Positions 25,240-33,346 of a DNA stretch of 64,000 nucleotides are shown here, in pieces (the stretch's first letter is position 1; each line of letters starts with the position of its first letter). The stretch covers positions 62,001 to 126,000 of the forward strand of contig NZ_JAPZDS010000011.1 in the NCBI RefSeq assembly GCF_029813115.1, given 5' to 3'. A program made the position numbers and the translations under genes. This DNA comes from Aureimonas sp. SK2 (lineage in GTDB: Bacteria > Pseudomonadota > Alphaproteobacteria > Rhizobiales > Rhizobiaceae). Below the pieces are notes generated by a model. It was given only the letters and a program-made list of their open reading frames with translations, made no database searches and was not told where the DNA came from.

Positions 25240-26811
25240 TCACCTCTTGGGCAGGAGGGCCGCCGGATCCCACCCGGCGGCTTCCAAGGCGGCGCGCTCC
25301 GGCGCCGGCTCGTGCAGCATCAGGGCGTGGAGCGCGGGCGTGCGGTCGGCCTTGCCGAGGCCGAGGGCTGCCAGCACCCGGCCGTCTTTCACGTAGAAGG
25401 CCGTGTAGGAGTTTTCCTCCAACGATCCCTCGATATGCACCTCGTCGAAGCTTTCGGCATGGCCGAGGTAGCTGAGGCGCCCGTGCTGGGCCGACCAGAA
25501 GTAGGGAATACCGGAAAACGGCGTCGCGTCGCCGAGCATCGCACCCGCCGCGTGGCGCCCGTGCTGTTCGGCCACCCGCCAGTGCTCGATGCGGGCGTGC
25601 TCGCCTATCGCCGCCAGCGGGAACGAGGCGATGTCGCCGCCGGCGTGCAGGCCTTCGGCAGCCCGGAGCGTCGCGTCGACCTTGATGCCCTTGCCGGCTC
25701 GGTCCGCGCCCGAGACGAGGTCCGTGCGCGGCGCCGCGCCGAGAGCCGCGATCACGAGGTCCGCCTCGATCGAGCTTCCATCCTTGAGCCGAACGGCGGT
25801 GACGCGGTTACCCTCGACCGTCAGCCCGCCGACGTCCGCGCCCGTGCGCACGTCCACGCCCTTGGCCCGATGGGTGGCGAGCAGCTGCCTGGCGACTGCC
25901 TCGCCGAACTGCTTGGCGAAGGGAAGCGCCGAGCGCGAGATCACCGTGACCGACCGGTCGGGAGCAAGAAGGCTTGCCGCCGCCTCCATGCCGATGAAGC
26001 CGGAACCGACGATGACGATCCGGCGCGCAGCCCCGAGGCGGGCCTTGAGATCGCGCGCGTCGTCGTGGCTGCGCAGGGACACGACGTTCTCGGCCTCGGC
26101 TCCGGGGAGGTCGAAGGGTGCGGCGTCGCTGCCGGGCGCGGCGAAGCATTCGTCGAAGCGGAGTGTCTCTCCGCCCTTCAGGTGCAGGCGCCTGCTGCCC
26201 GCATCGATCCGCTCGACCGCCGTCTCAATGAGCTCGATCCCGAGCGCTTGGAGCCGTTCGCGCGGGTAGAGCGCCAGCGCCTCGTCGCTCTTCTTGCCCT
26301 GCAGATACATCTTGGACAGGTCCGTGCGGTCGTAGGGCGGTTCGCGCTCGGGCACGAACATGACGATCCGGCCGTCGAAGCCGCGCTTCACCAGCTCTTC
26401 GGCGCAGGCGAGCCCCGCCGCGCCCCCGCCCACGATGGCGAACACGCGGTCGCCGCCCGTCTTGCGATCAGCCGGTTCGACCTCCGGCCGGTGCGCGCCG
26501 GCGCCGTCCGGCACCTCGACGACCACGCGACCATCCTCGACGCTGGCTCGGAAGCGCGCGAGGCAGCCTTTGCCCGGCGGCTCGATATGGTCGCCCGTAT
26601 CGAGGTCGAAGATCGCATGGTGCCAGGGGCAGATGACGCGGTTGCCGACGCGCTTGCCGTTCTTCAGCGGTGCGCCCTTGTGGGTGCACGTGGCACCCGT
26701 CGCCAGGACCCGGTCGCCGTCCCGTGCGAGGAGAATCTTGAGGTCGCCCACCGCGACTTCGGTCAGGCCCTCGGGAGGGAGATCGGCGAGGGCGAGGACG
26801 TCGTGGCGCAT
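25240..26811 (-). CDS. Rieske-FAD oxidoreductase (AIF-like ferredoxin/nitrite reductase family)
   Basis: A 523-residue fusion: an N-terminal Rieske [2Fe-2S] domain (about 1-100) with ligands in CTHKGAPL and CPWHHAIF, then an FAD/NAD-dependent disulfide-reductase-type module with two dinucleotide-binding motifs (IVGGGAAGLACAEEL and IVIVGSGFIGMEAAASLL) and a C-terminal reductase domain, the same layout as human AIFM3-type and bacterial rubredoxin/ferredoxin reductases. Electrons pass from NAD(P)H through FAD to the Rieske cluster or beyond. The ATG at 26811 has GGAGAG nine bases upstream; in-frame ATG 26826 and GTG 26841 are alternatives. No partner oxygenase is adjacent. Confidence 0.88.
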   Translation of the reverse strand: MRHDVLALADLPPEGLTEVAVGDLKILLARDGDRVLATGATCTHKGAPLKNGKRVGNRVICPWHHAIFDLDTGDHIEPPGKGCLARFRASVEDGRVVVEVPDGAGAHRPEVEPADRKTGGDRVFAIVGGGAAGLACAEELVKRGFDGRIVMFVPEREPPYDRTDLSKMYLQGKKSDEALALYPRERLQALGIELIETAVERIDAGSRRLHLKGGETLRFDECFAAPGSDAAPFDLPGAEAENVVSLRSHDDARDLKARLGAARRIVIVGSGFIGMEAAASLLAPDRSVTVISRSALPFAKQFGEAVARQLLATHRAKGVDVRTGADVGGLTVEGNRVTAVRLKDGSSIEADLVIAALGAAPRTDLVSGADRAGKGIKVDATLRAAEGLHAGGDIASFPLAAIGEHARIEHWRVAEQHGRHAAGAMLGDATPFSGIPYFWSAQHGRLSYLGHAESFDEVHIEGSLEENSYTAFYVKDGRVLAALGLGKADRTPALHALMLHEPAPERAALEAAGWDPAALLPKR

Positions 26812-26959
26812 CGGGCGGCTCTCCATCTGGAATGGTTCCACCTAATAATATCCTGGGCGCCTGCGTTCCGGGCCTAGGACAATTCGGCCACCTCCCGGCG
26901 CTGTATCCCAGACGCGCCGGGTTATATGGAAGGGTGATCCGAGACGAGGAACGAACGCG

Positions 26960-27370
26960 ATGACCGATCACGCCGGTGCCCCCAGGCTGGAGCCCTGGAA
27001 GGTCGGGATGCGCGGCCGCTGCCCCCGCTGCGGCGAGGGCAAGCTGTTCGACGGTTTCCTGCCGCTGGCCAAGAGTTGCGACCGCTGCGGCCTCGACTAT
27101 TCCTTCGCCGACCCGGCCGACGGCCCCGCCTTCTTCGTGGTCTGCTTCGGTTGCATTCCGGCGGTGCTCTTCGCGGTCTGGCTGGAAGTGTCCTTCGAGC
27201 CGTCCTTCTGGGTCCACGTCTTCGTGTCCCTGCCGTTCCTTCTCCTCACATGCATCCTGCCGCTGCGCCCGCTCAAGGGCTGGCTGGTCGCCAGCCAGTA
27301 CTACCACAAGGCCGAGGAAGGGCGCCTCGTCGCGCGGACGCCGCCGGCCGTCGAGGATCACCCGCGCTGA
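26960..27370 (+). CDS. DUF983 membrane protein
   Basis: A 136-residue protein with a zinc-ribbon-like CPRCG...CDRCG pair (about residues 21-44), then two transmembrane helices (about 55-75 and 85-105), characteristic of DUF983. In many alphaproteobacteria DUF983 genes lie inside the cytochrome c oxidase assembly cluster (ctaG, coxC, SURF1); here it stands alone, divergent from the Rieske-FAD gene. Role in oxidase assembly is thus only suggested. Confidence 0.88.
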   Translation: MTDHAGAPRLEPWKVGMRGRCPRCGEGKLFDGFLPLAKSCDRCGLDYSFADPADGPAFFVVCFGCIPAVLFAVWLEVSFEPSFWVHVFVSLPFLLLTCILPLRPLKGWLVASQYYHKAEEGRLVARTPPAVEDHPR

Positions 27371-27489
27371 CGGCAACCTTCGTCGGGACGGCGATAAATC
27401 CGCCAACGGACCTTCAAGGCGGCGGCACGTGTTTGTAGGCTGACCCTGACGGATCGGCGCGCCCCGCGCCGCGGGAGGGACGCTGCCCC

Positions 27490-29169
27490 ATGAAGAAGCT
27501 CATCAACGACCCCGGCACTGTCGTGGACGAGATGCTGGCGGGTCTCTGCCTTGCCCATCCCGGCCTCGCGATCCTTGAGGGCGAACGGGTGCTGGTGCGC
27601 GCCGATCTCCCGGCCTTTCGCGAGCGCGAGCACGTCGCCCTGATCTCGGGCGGCGGGTCCGGACATGAGCCGGCCCATGCCGGCTATGTCGGCGAGGGGC
27701 TGCTCACGGCCGCCGTCTGTGGCGACGTCTTCACCTCGCCGTCCACCGACGCGGTGCTGGCCGCCATCCGCGCGGTGGGCGATCCGGCCGGCGTGCTCCT
27801 GATCGTCAAGAACTACACGGGCGACCGCCTGAACTTCGGCCTCGCCGCCGAGATCGCGCGCGGCGAGGGGATCCCCGTCGAGATGGTGGTGGTCGCCGAC
27901 GACGTCGCTCTGGCCGCCACGACCGACAATGCCGGGCGGCGCGGCATCGCCGGCACCGTCCTCGTCCACAAGGTGGCCGGCGCGCGAGCGGCCGAGGGCG
28001 GCTCGCTCACCGAGGTCAAGGCCGCAGCGGAGCGGGCGATCGCGGCGCTCGGCTCGATGGGCGTCGCCTTGTCGGCCTGCACCGTGCCGGCCGCGGGCAA
28101 GCCAGGCTTCGAACTGGGCGAGGCCGAGGTGGAACTCGGGCTCGGCATCCACGGCGAGGCGGGCGTGCGGCGCGAGCCCCTGCGCCCCGCCCGCGACCTC
28201 GCCGCGACCCTGATCGAGCGCATCGTCGCGGAACTCGCCCTGCGTCGGGACGAGCCGGTGGCGCTCCTCGTCAACAATCTCGGTGCGACGCCGACGATGG
28301 AAATGCAGATCGTCGCGCACGGCGCCGTCGCGGCAGCTAGTTCGCACGGCCTGCGGATCGAGCGGCTCTGGACCGGAACCTTCCTGACCGCGCTGGAGAT
28401 GGCGGGATGTTCGCTCTCGCTGCTTCGCGCCGACGCCGAGACGCTTCGCCTCCTCGACGCGCCGGCCTTTGCGCCCGCCTGGCCGGGCCGCGGCGCGGGA
28501 CCGCTGCGGGATGGTCCTGCCGTCGTTCCCATGGCGTCCCGCGAAGCGCAGGCCATGCAGCCTGGCCATGGCGCGCCGATCGTCGATGCGCTCCGCGAGG
28601 CCGCCCGGCGGCTGGTGGCGGAGGAGGGGCGGCTGACGGCGCTCGACCAGAAGGTCGGCGACGGCGATCTCGGACTCAACCTCGCACGGGGCGCGACGGT
28701 CGCCCTGGCCGAAATGGACGGCTAAACCGGCGCCGAAGCCGCCTCGATCCTGCGGGCTCTTTCGGCCTCGCTGCGCCGGTCCGTCGGCGGAACCTCGGGT
28801 GCCCTCTACGCGGCGGGTCTCCTGCGGGCCGCCCGCGACCTGGACGGCGTGGCCGAGCCCGGCGGGCGCGAATGGGCGTCGGCACTCGCACGCGGGGCGG
28901 AGGCGATCGCGACCCTCGGCGACACGAGGCCCGGCGACCGCACCATGCTGGACGCGCTATGGCCTGCGGCAGAGGCTCTCGAAGGCGGTGCCGGCCTTGG
29001 CGAGGCCGTGGAGGCGGCGCGGGCCGGGGCCGAGGCGACGGCGGCCATGGCGCCCCGGCGCGGGCGGTCGAGCTATCTCGGGGAGCGCGCGGTCGGCGTT
29101 CCCGATCCCGGCGCGGAGGCGGTGGTGGTCTGGCTGGCGGCGATCCGGGACCATATCGACGCCCGATGA
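27490..29169 (+). pseudogene. Dihydroxyacetone kinase (DhaK-DhaL), interrupted by an in-frame stop
   Basis: A one-polypeptide, ATP-dependent glycerone kinase of about 560 codons broken by TAA at 28723-28725 (codon 412). The DhaK part (about 1-330) is intact, with GGGSGHEPAHAGYVG and His221 in GIHGEAG, which binds dihydroxyacetone covalently. The DhaL ATP-binding part starts near 370 with the Mg-binding VGDGDLG (Asp391, Asp393), is cut by the stop after EMDG, and resumes in the same frame with SVGGTSGALYAAGLLRAA and GDRTMLDALWPA, ending at 29169. Without read-through, the product lacks most of the nucleotide-binding half and would be inactive. The rest is well preserved, so the mutation looks recent or is a sequencing error. 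Confidence 0.85.
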
Positions 29170-29307
29170 ATTTCATCGGCCAATGTCATGCTTCCGTAAC
29201 GTGATGCCGCTATTGGCTCGTTTGCAATACCAGGCGGGGCGAGACCCGGCGTCCCATCCGCCCAGCTTCGCGCCCGCCGCCCAGGTTTCGAAAGTCCGCC
29301 CGCCCGT

Positions 29308-29484
29308 TCAATGGAGCTGGTGCGGCTTCAGGCCGATGATGTCGAGCGCCACCGAGCACGCTTCCAGAAAGGCGGCCCGGTCGAGATCGGGGTGGTGCTC
29401 GAAGAAGCGGCGCGCGATCGCGCTGCCGTCGTCTTCTTCCTCGACGAGGCGCAGGATCGTGATGATGGGGTCGACCTCTTCCAT
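29308..29484 (-). CDS. Small acidic hypothetical protein (58 aa)
   Basis: A short ORF reading MEEVDPIITILRLVEEEDDG and ending GLKPHQLH. It is acidic at the start and helical throughout, with a FFEHHPDLDRAAFLE segment. It lies 114 bases downstream of the esterase gene in the same direction, so it may be the last gene of that operon. Its ribosome-binding site is poor (AGAAG), and no family is recognised; amino-acid make-up and codon choice look coding. Moderate confidence. Confidence 0.5.
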   Translation of the reverse strand: MEEVDPIITILRLVEEEDDGSAIARRFFEHHPDLDRAAFLEACSVALDIIGLKPHQLH

Positions 29485-29598
29485 CGCTGCCGCTTCTAGA
29501 CACTCTCCGACAACGCGCCCGATGCCGTTTCTCCATGCGGAAATACGGAAGGAAGGCCATTTCGGAAAGGGCTTTGCGGCAATCCGCGCGCCGATCGC

Positions 29599-30549
29599 TC
29601 AGCCGTTCGGGCGCTCGCGCAACAGAGCCCAGGCCTCGGCGGCTTCGGTGATCGTTTCCCGTGCGGCGTCGATGAAGCGCCCGGCCGACGCGAAACCGTG
29701 GATCTGCTCGTCCCGGCGGCGCAGCACCAGCGGCACGCCTGCCGCCCGCAGCCGCTCGGCATAGGCTTCGCCCTCGTCGGCAAGGATGTCCTGCCCCGCC
29801 AACACCACGAAAGCCGGCGGCGCGCCGGCAAGGCTTTCCGCCAGGAGCGGCGAGACGCGCCAGTCGCCGATGTCGGTCTCGCCGCGGACATACTGATCGC
29901 GGAACCAGCGCATGGTGCGGCTGGTGAGCCCGAACCCTTGCGCAAAGCGGCGGTAGCTGTCGGCGGTCTGCCGGGCGTCCGTGTTGGGGTAGAGGAGAAG
30001 TTGCGCCTCCAACGGCGGCACGGCGCCGTCGCGCGACATCAGGGCCAGCACGGCCGCGAGGTTGCCACCGGCGCTGTCGCCCGCGACCGCGATGCGGGCC
30101 GGATCGATACGCAGGTCCGCGGCATGGGCGACGAGATGGTCGAGCGCCGCAGCGGCATCCTCCACCGCGGCGGGGAAGCGATGTTCGGGCGCGAGCCGAT
30201 AGTCCGGACAGGCGACGGCGCAACGCGCGGCATTGGCGAACCATCGGCAGATGTCGTCGTGGGAGTCGAGGTCGCCGATCACCCAGCCACCGCCGTGGAG
30301 GTAGAGGAGGGCCGGCGCTTCCGTCTCCGGGGTGCCGAGACCGCGATGGATGCGCATCGCGAACGAGCCGTCAGATCCCTCCACCGCCTCCTCACGGGTT
30401 TCCGCGACCGGCTCCAACTCGCCGCGCAGGGCGCGATAGGAGGCGCGATAGGCCTGACGCGCCTCTTCCGCCGTCCCGTCCTCGAAGGGCGGCGTTTTCG
30501 CTCGCGCCCCGAGCGCCAGCACCTCGGCGGCCTGCGGGTGGAGCGTCAT
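29599..30549 (-). CDS. Alpha/beta hydrolase (hormone-sensitive lipase family esterase)
   Basis: A 316-residue esterase of family IV (HSL type): oxyanion-hole motif HGGGW (85-89), nucleophile elbow GDSAGG (Ser159), and the Asp/His partners in VVLAGQDILADEG and DEQIHGF. Substrates are usually short-chain esters; the natural one is unknown. Its ATG overlaps the stop of the Gfo/Idh/MocA gene by four bases (ATGA), so it is translationally coupled to that gene. It is the penultimate member of the leftward sugar operon. Confidence 0.9.
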   Translation of the reverse strand: MTLHPQAAEVLALGARAKTPPFEDGTAEEARQAYRASYRALRGELEPVAETREEAVEGSDGSFAMRIHRGLGTPETEAPALLYLHGGGWVIGDLDSHDDICRWFANAARCAVACPDYRLAPEHRFPAAVEDAAAALDHLVAHAADLRIDPARIAVAGDSAGGNLAAVLALMSRDGAVPPLEAQLLLYPNTDARQTADSYRRFAQGFGLTSRTMRWFRDQYVRGETDIGDWRVSPLLAESLAGAPPAFVVLAGQDILADEGEAYAERLRAAGVPLVLRRRDEQIHGFASAGRFIDAARETITEAAEAWALLRERPNG

Positions 30550-31691
30550 GCCGCGTCGCTCGACAGGAGGGCCGTCGCCTCGTCCTCGCCGAGCGCGGCG
30601 GGGCGCTCCACCGCACCTTCGATCGAAACGGCCGACCCGGTCTCGCCGGCCGTGAGGATCGCCTCCATCACCTCCAAGACGTGCAGCGCCAGACGCCCGG
30701 AGGCGCGCGCCTCACGGTCCTCCCGGATCGAGCGCACGAGGTCGGCGACGCCGAGCATGCGGTAGTTGGCGAGGCGCGGCGCGTCGAAGGGCCAGTTGAT
30801 TGCGCCGAACGGCTCGGGTTCGCTCGGATGCTCGGCCCAGGGCTCGCCCCGTGGCGACAGGGCGACGTCGCCGCCGAACGTATCGGGGTCGGGCAGGCGC
30901 AGCGAGCCTTCCGTGCCGTGCAGTTCGATCGGATGGTTGGAGTGGCGGAACACGTCCCAGGAGGCGCCGAAGGTGACGACGGCGCCGCCCGCGAACTCCA
31001 GAAGTGACAGAAGACTCGTCGGCGTTCCGACGGGAAAGCGGGTGTTCCGGAACGGTCCCTCGGCGGTGATCAGACGCTCGGCCTCGCCCGTCCGGGCGAC
31101 GGCGGAGACGCGGACGACGGGGCCGAGGAGGTTGACCAGCGTGGTCAGATAGTAGGGGCCCATGTCGAGCACCGGCCCGCCGCCCGGCTGGTAGTAGAAT
31201 TGCGGGTTGGGATGCCAGTGCTCCATGCCGCGACCCATCATGAAGGCGGTGCCGAGCACAGGCCTGCCGATCGCGCCCTTGTCGATCAGCGCTCGGGCGC
31301 GGCGCCCGGCGGCGCCGAGAAACGTGTCGGGCGCGGAGCCGAGCCGGAGGCCGCGCCGTTCGGCCTCCGCCACCAGCTCCCGTCCCTCCCGGAGCGTCAC
31401 GCCGAGCGGCTTCTCGGTGAAGACGTGCTTGCCGGCGGCGAGCGCGGCTTGCGTCACCTCGCGGTGGGCGGCGGGGATGGTGAGGTTGAGCACGAGATCG
31501 ATCGCCGGCTCGGCCAGGAGGGCGTCGACGCCCATGGCCCGGAGCCCGAACTCGCCCGCGCGGCGCTCCGCCATCTCCGGCACGCGGTCGGCGCAGGCGA
31601 TAAGGTCCACGTCGCCGAACAGCGCGGCGTTGCGCAGGTAGGTGGCAGCGATGTTGCCGCAGCCGATGATGCCGATCCCCATGCGGGCCAT
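30546..31691 (-). CDS. Gfo/Idh/MocA family oxidoreductase
   Basis: A 381-residue NAD(P)-dependent sugar or inositol dehydrogenase. The Rossmann fold is visible as GIGIIGCGNIAATYL (5-19), with the catalytic motif EKPLG and the C-terminal (Gfo/Idh_C) domain containing GGGPVLDMGPYYLTTL. Start could also be the Met at residue 4. It lies 33 bases downstream of the DeoR regulator and overlaps the esterase by four bases. In this operon it may oxidise a keto- or amino-sugar derived from the phosphorylase substrate, but the substrate cannot be inferred. Confidence 0.9.
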   Translation of the reverse strand: MARMGIGIIGCGNIAATYLRNAALFGDVDLIACADRVPEMAERRAGEFGLRAMGVDALLAEPAIDLVLNLTIPAAHREVTQAALAAGKHVFTEKPLGVTLREGRELVAEAERRGLRLGSAPDTFLGAAGRRARALIDKGAIGRPVLGTAFMMGRGMEHWHPNPQFYYQPGGGPVLDMGPYYLTTLVNLLGPVVRVSAVARTGEAERLITAEGPFRNTRFPVGTPTSLLSLLEFAGGAVVTFGASWDVFRHSNHPIELHGTEGSLRLPDPDTFGGDVALSPRGEPWAEHPSEPEPFGAINWPFDAPRLANYRMLGVADLVRSIREDREARASGRLALHVLEVMEAILTAGETGSAVSIEGAVERPAALGEDEATALLSSDAA

Positions 31692-31724
31692 TCCGTCGTT
31701 CCCCCTTAACGCGTGGCGTGCGAA

Positions 31725-32534
31725 TCAGGCGCTCGGCAGCGGCACCACGGTCAGGGCGGTGCCGCCCGCGCGCAAGGCCGCCGCGGTCTCGGCATCGATG
31801 CCCTGGTCGGTGATGACCTCGGAGAACTGCGAGAGCTGCGCGAAGGTGCAGAAGGCCGGCGCCTGGAACTTGGTGCTGTCGACCAGAAGGATGGTCCGCC
31901 GGGCGGACTGGATCATGGCGCGCTTGATCGACGCGACCTCCATGGAGGCGTCGGTCAGGAGCTGCCCCGTGACGGCATAGGCGCCGGTGAAGCAGATATC
32001 GGCGTGGATGGTCTCGAAGAAGGACTCCCCCGGCTGCCCGGTCAGGATGTCGTCCCCCGGCCGCAGCGTGCCGCCGGTCACGATGACTCGCCATTCCGGC
32101 ACGCTGGAGCCGATGCGCGCGATCTCGATATTGTTGGTGACGACGGTGAGCGGGATACGCCGGAGCGCGGTGGCGCGCACCACTTCGATCACGGTCGAGC
32201 TGGAATCGAAGATGACGCTCTCGCCGCCCTTGAGCCGGGAGGTCGCCTCCTGCCCGATCGCCGCTTTCTGCCGGTGCTGATAGTGGGCGTTGAGCGCGGG
32301 CTCGCGCTCGAAGGTCGCCCTCAGCGGTGGAACCAGGAGCGCCCCGCCGTGCGTGCGCTCGAGATAGCCGCCCTCGGTGAGCTGTTCGAGGTCGCGCCGG
32401 ATGGTGGACTGCGACCCGCCGATCGCCTCCGTCAGCTCGCCGATGGAGGCCGTCCCGTTGAGCTTGAGATAGTCGAGGATCATCGCGCGACGCTTGGCCG
32501 GAATGATCTCGACGCGCTTGGTGGGGGCATCCAT
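31725..32534 (-). CDS. DeoR/GlpR-family sugar-responsive regulator
   Basis: A 269-residue DeoR-type regulator: N-terminal winged helix (about 10-65, with RRAMILDYLKLNGTASIGELT and SQSTIRRDLEQLT) and a DeoR C-terminal sugar-phosphate-sensing domain (about 85-250, with FDSSSTVIEVVRAT, TNNIEIA and the TGG-TL motif). The ATG at 32534 has AGGA seven bases upstream. It is placed inside the leftward operon, so it probably controls it in response to a phosphorylated sugar. No operator site could be defined. Confidence 0.9.
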   Translation of the reverse strand: MDAPTKRVEIIPAKRRAMILDYLKLNGTASIGELTEAIGGSQSTIRRDLEQLTEGGYLERTHGGALLVPPLRATFEREPALNAHYQHRQKAAIGQEATSRLKGGESVIFDSSSTVIEVVRATALRRIPLTVVTNNIEIARIGSSVPEWRVIVTGGTLRPGDDILTGQPGESFFETIHADICFTGAYAVTGQLLTDASMEVASIKRAMIQSARRTILLVDSTKFQAPAFCTFAQLSQFSEVITDQGIDAETAAALRAGGTALTVVPLPSA

Positions 32535-32640
32535 GGAAGATCCTGTCGCCGCTGTCCGCCTCGGCCGTTCGTTCGCGCGGGCGGTCTCCCGTGGTATCAA
32601 AAGGCGTCGCCGCAGGCCACCGCGACGATGGCTGCGGTCG

Positions 32641-33330
32641 TCAGGAGGCGGCGCGGCGCCAGTTGCTCGTGTCGTGCAGCGCGACGATCTCCGCGTCCTC
32701 GAAATCGGCCACCACCAGATCGGCGCCGGCGGCTCTCAAATCGTCCGGCGAACGGCTGGTGGCGACGCCGACGCAAAAGAGGCCCGCACGCTTGGCGGCC
32801 GTCAGGCCGGGGAGGGAGTCCTCGAAAGCGAGGGCCTGATCGGCGCGAAGGCCGAAAGCGTCGAGCGCCATGCAATAGGGCAGGGGATCGGGCTTTCCGC
32901 GCTCCAGTTCGTCGCCGTAGATCACCGTCTCGAACCGGTTCGCGATGCCGAGCGCGCCCAGCATATGCTTCACGTTGGCGCGCGGCGCATTGGTGACGAG
33001 GGCGATGCGCAGGCCGTCGGCCCGTGCCCGGTCGATGAAGGCGACGACGCCGGCAAGCGGGGTCAGTTCGCCGGCCAGTTCCCGAAACCGCGCCTCCTTG
33101 CGCTCCACGAAGGCGCGGTGCTCCGCCGGTGTCCGGTCGGGAAAGAAGTGCCGCCCGATCTCGTCGTTCGGCTGGCCGGACACGCGCTTTGCGAAGGTCT
33201 CCTCGTCGATCGCGAGACCCTCCATTTCCAGAACCGCGCGCATGGCGACGAGGTGCAGAGGATCGGTGTGGACGAGCGTGCCGTCGAGGTCGAACAGGAG
33301 CGCTTCGATGGCGCTCGGAGTCTCTGTCAT
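32641..33330 (-). CDS. pgmB: HAD-superfamily phosphatase/beta-phosphoglucomutase-like
   Basis: A 229-residue HAD hydrolase of subfamily IA. Motif I is LLFDLDGTL (nucleophile Asp14, acid/base Asp16), the C1 cap spans about 20-90, motif II is ALVTNAP, motif III GKPDPLPY and motif IV AFEDSLPG. Placement 16 bases downstream of a GH65 phosphorylase strongly suggests the beta-phosphoglucomutase role, converting beta-glucose 1-phosphate to glucose 6-phosphate. The beta-PGM RxGH/Q-type cap residues cannot be judged reliably by eye, so a plain sugar phosphatase is an alternative. Confidence 0.85.
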   Translation of the reverse strand: MTETPSAIEALLFDLDGTLVHTDPLHLVAMRAVLEMEGLAIDEETFAKRVSGQPNDEIGRHFFPDRTPAEHRAFVERKEARFRELAGELTPLAGVVAFIDRARADGLRIALVTNAPRANVKHMLGALGIANRFETVIYGDELERGKPDPLPYCMALDAFGLRADQALAFEDSLPGLTAAKRAGLFCVGVATSRSPDDLRAAGADLVVADFEDAEIVALHDTSNWRRAAS

Positions 33331-33346
33331 GCGTCTTGCGTCCCGT

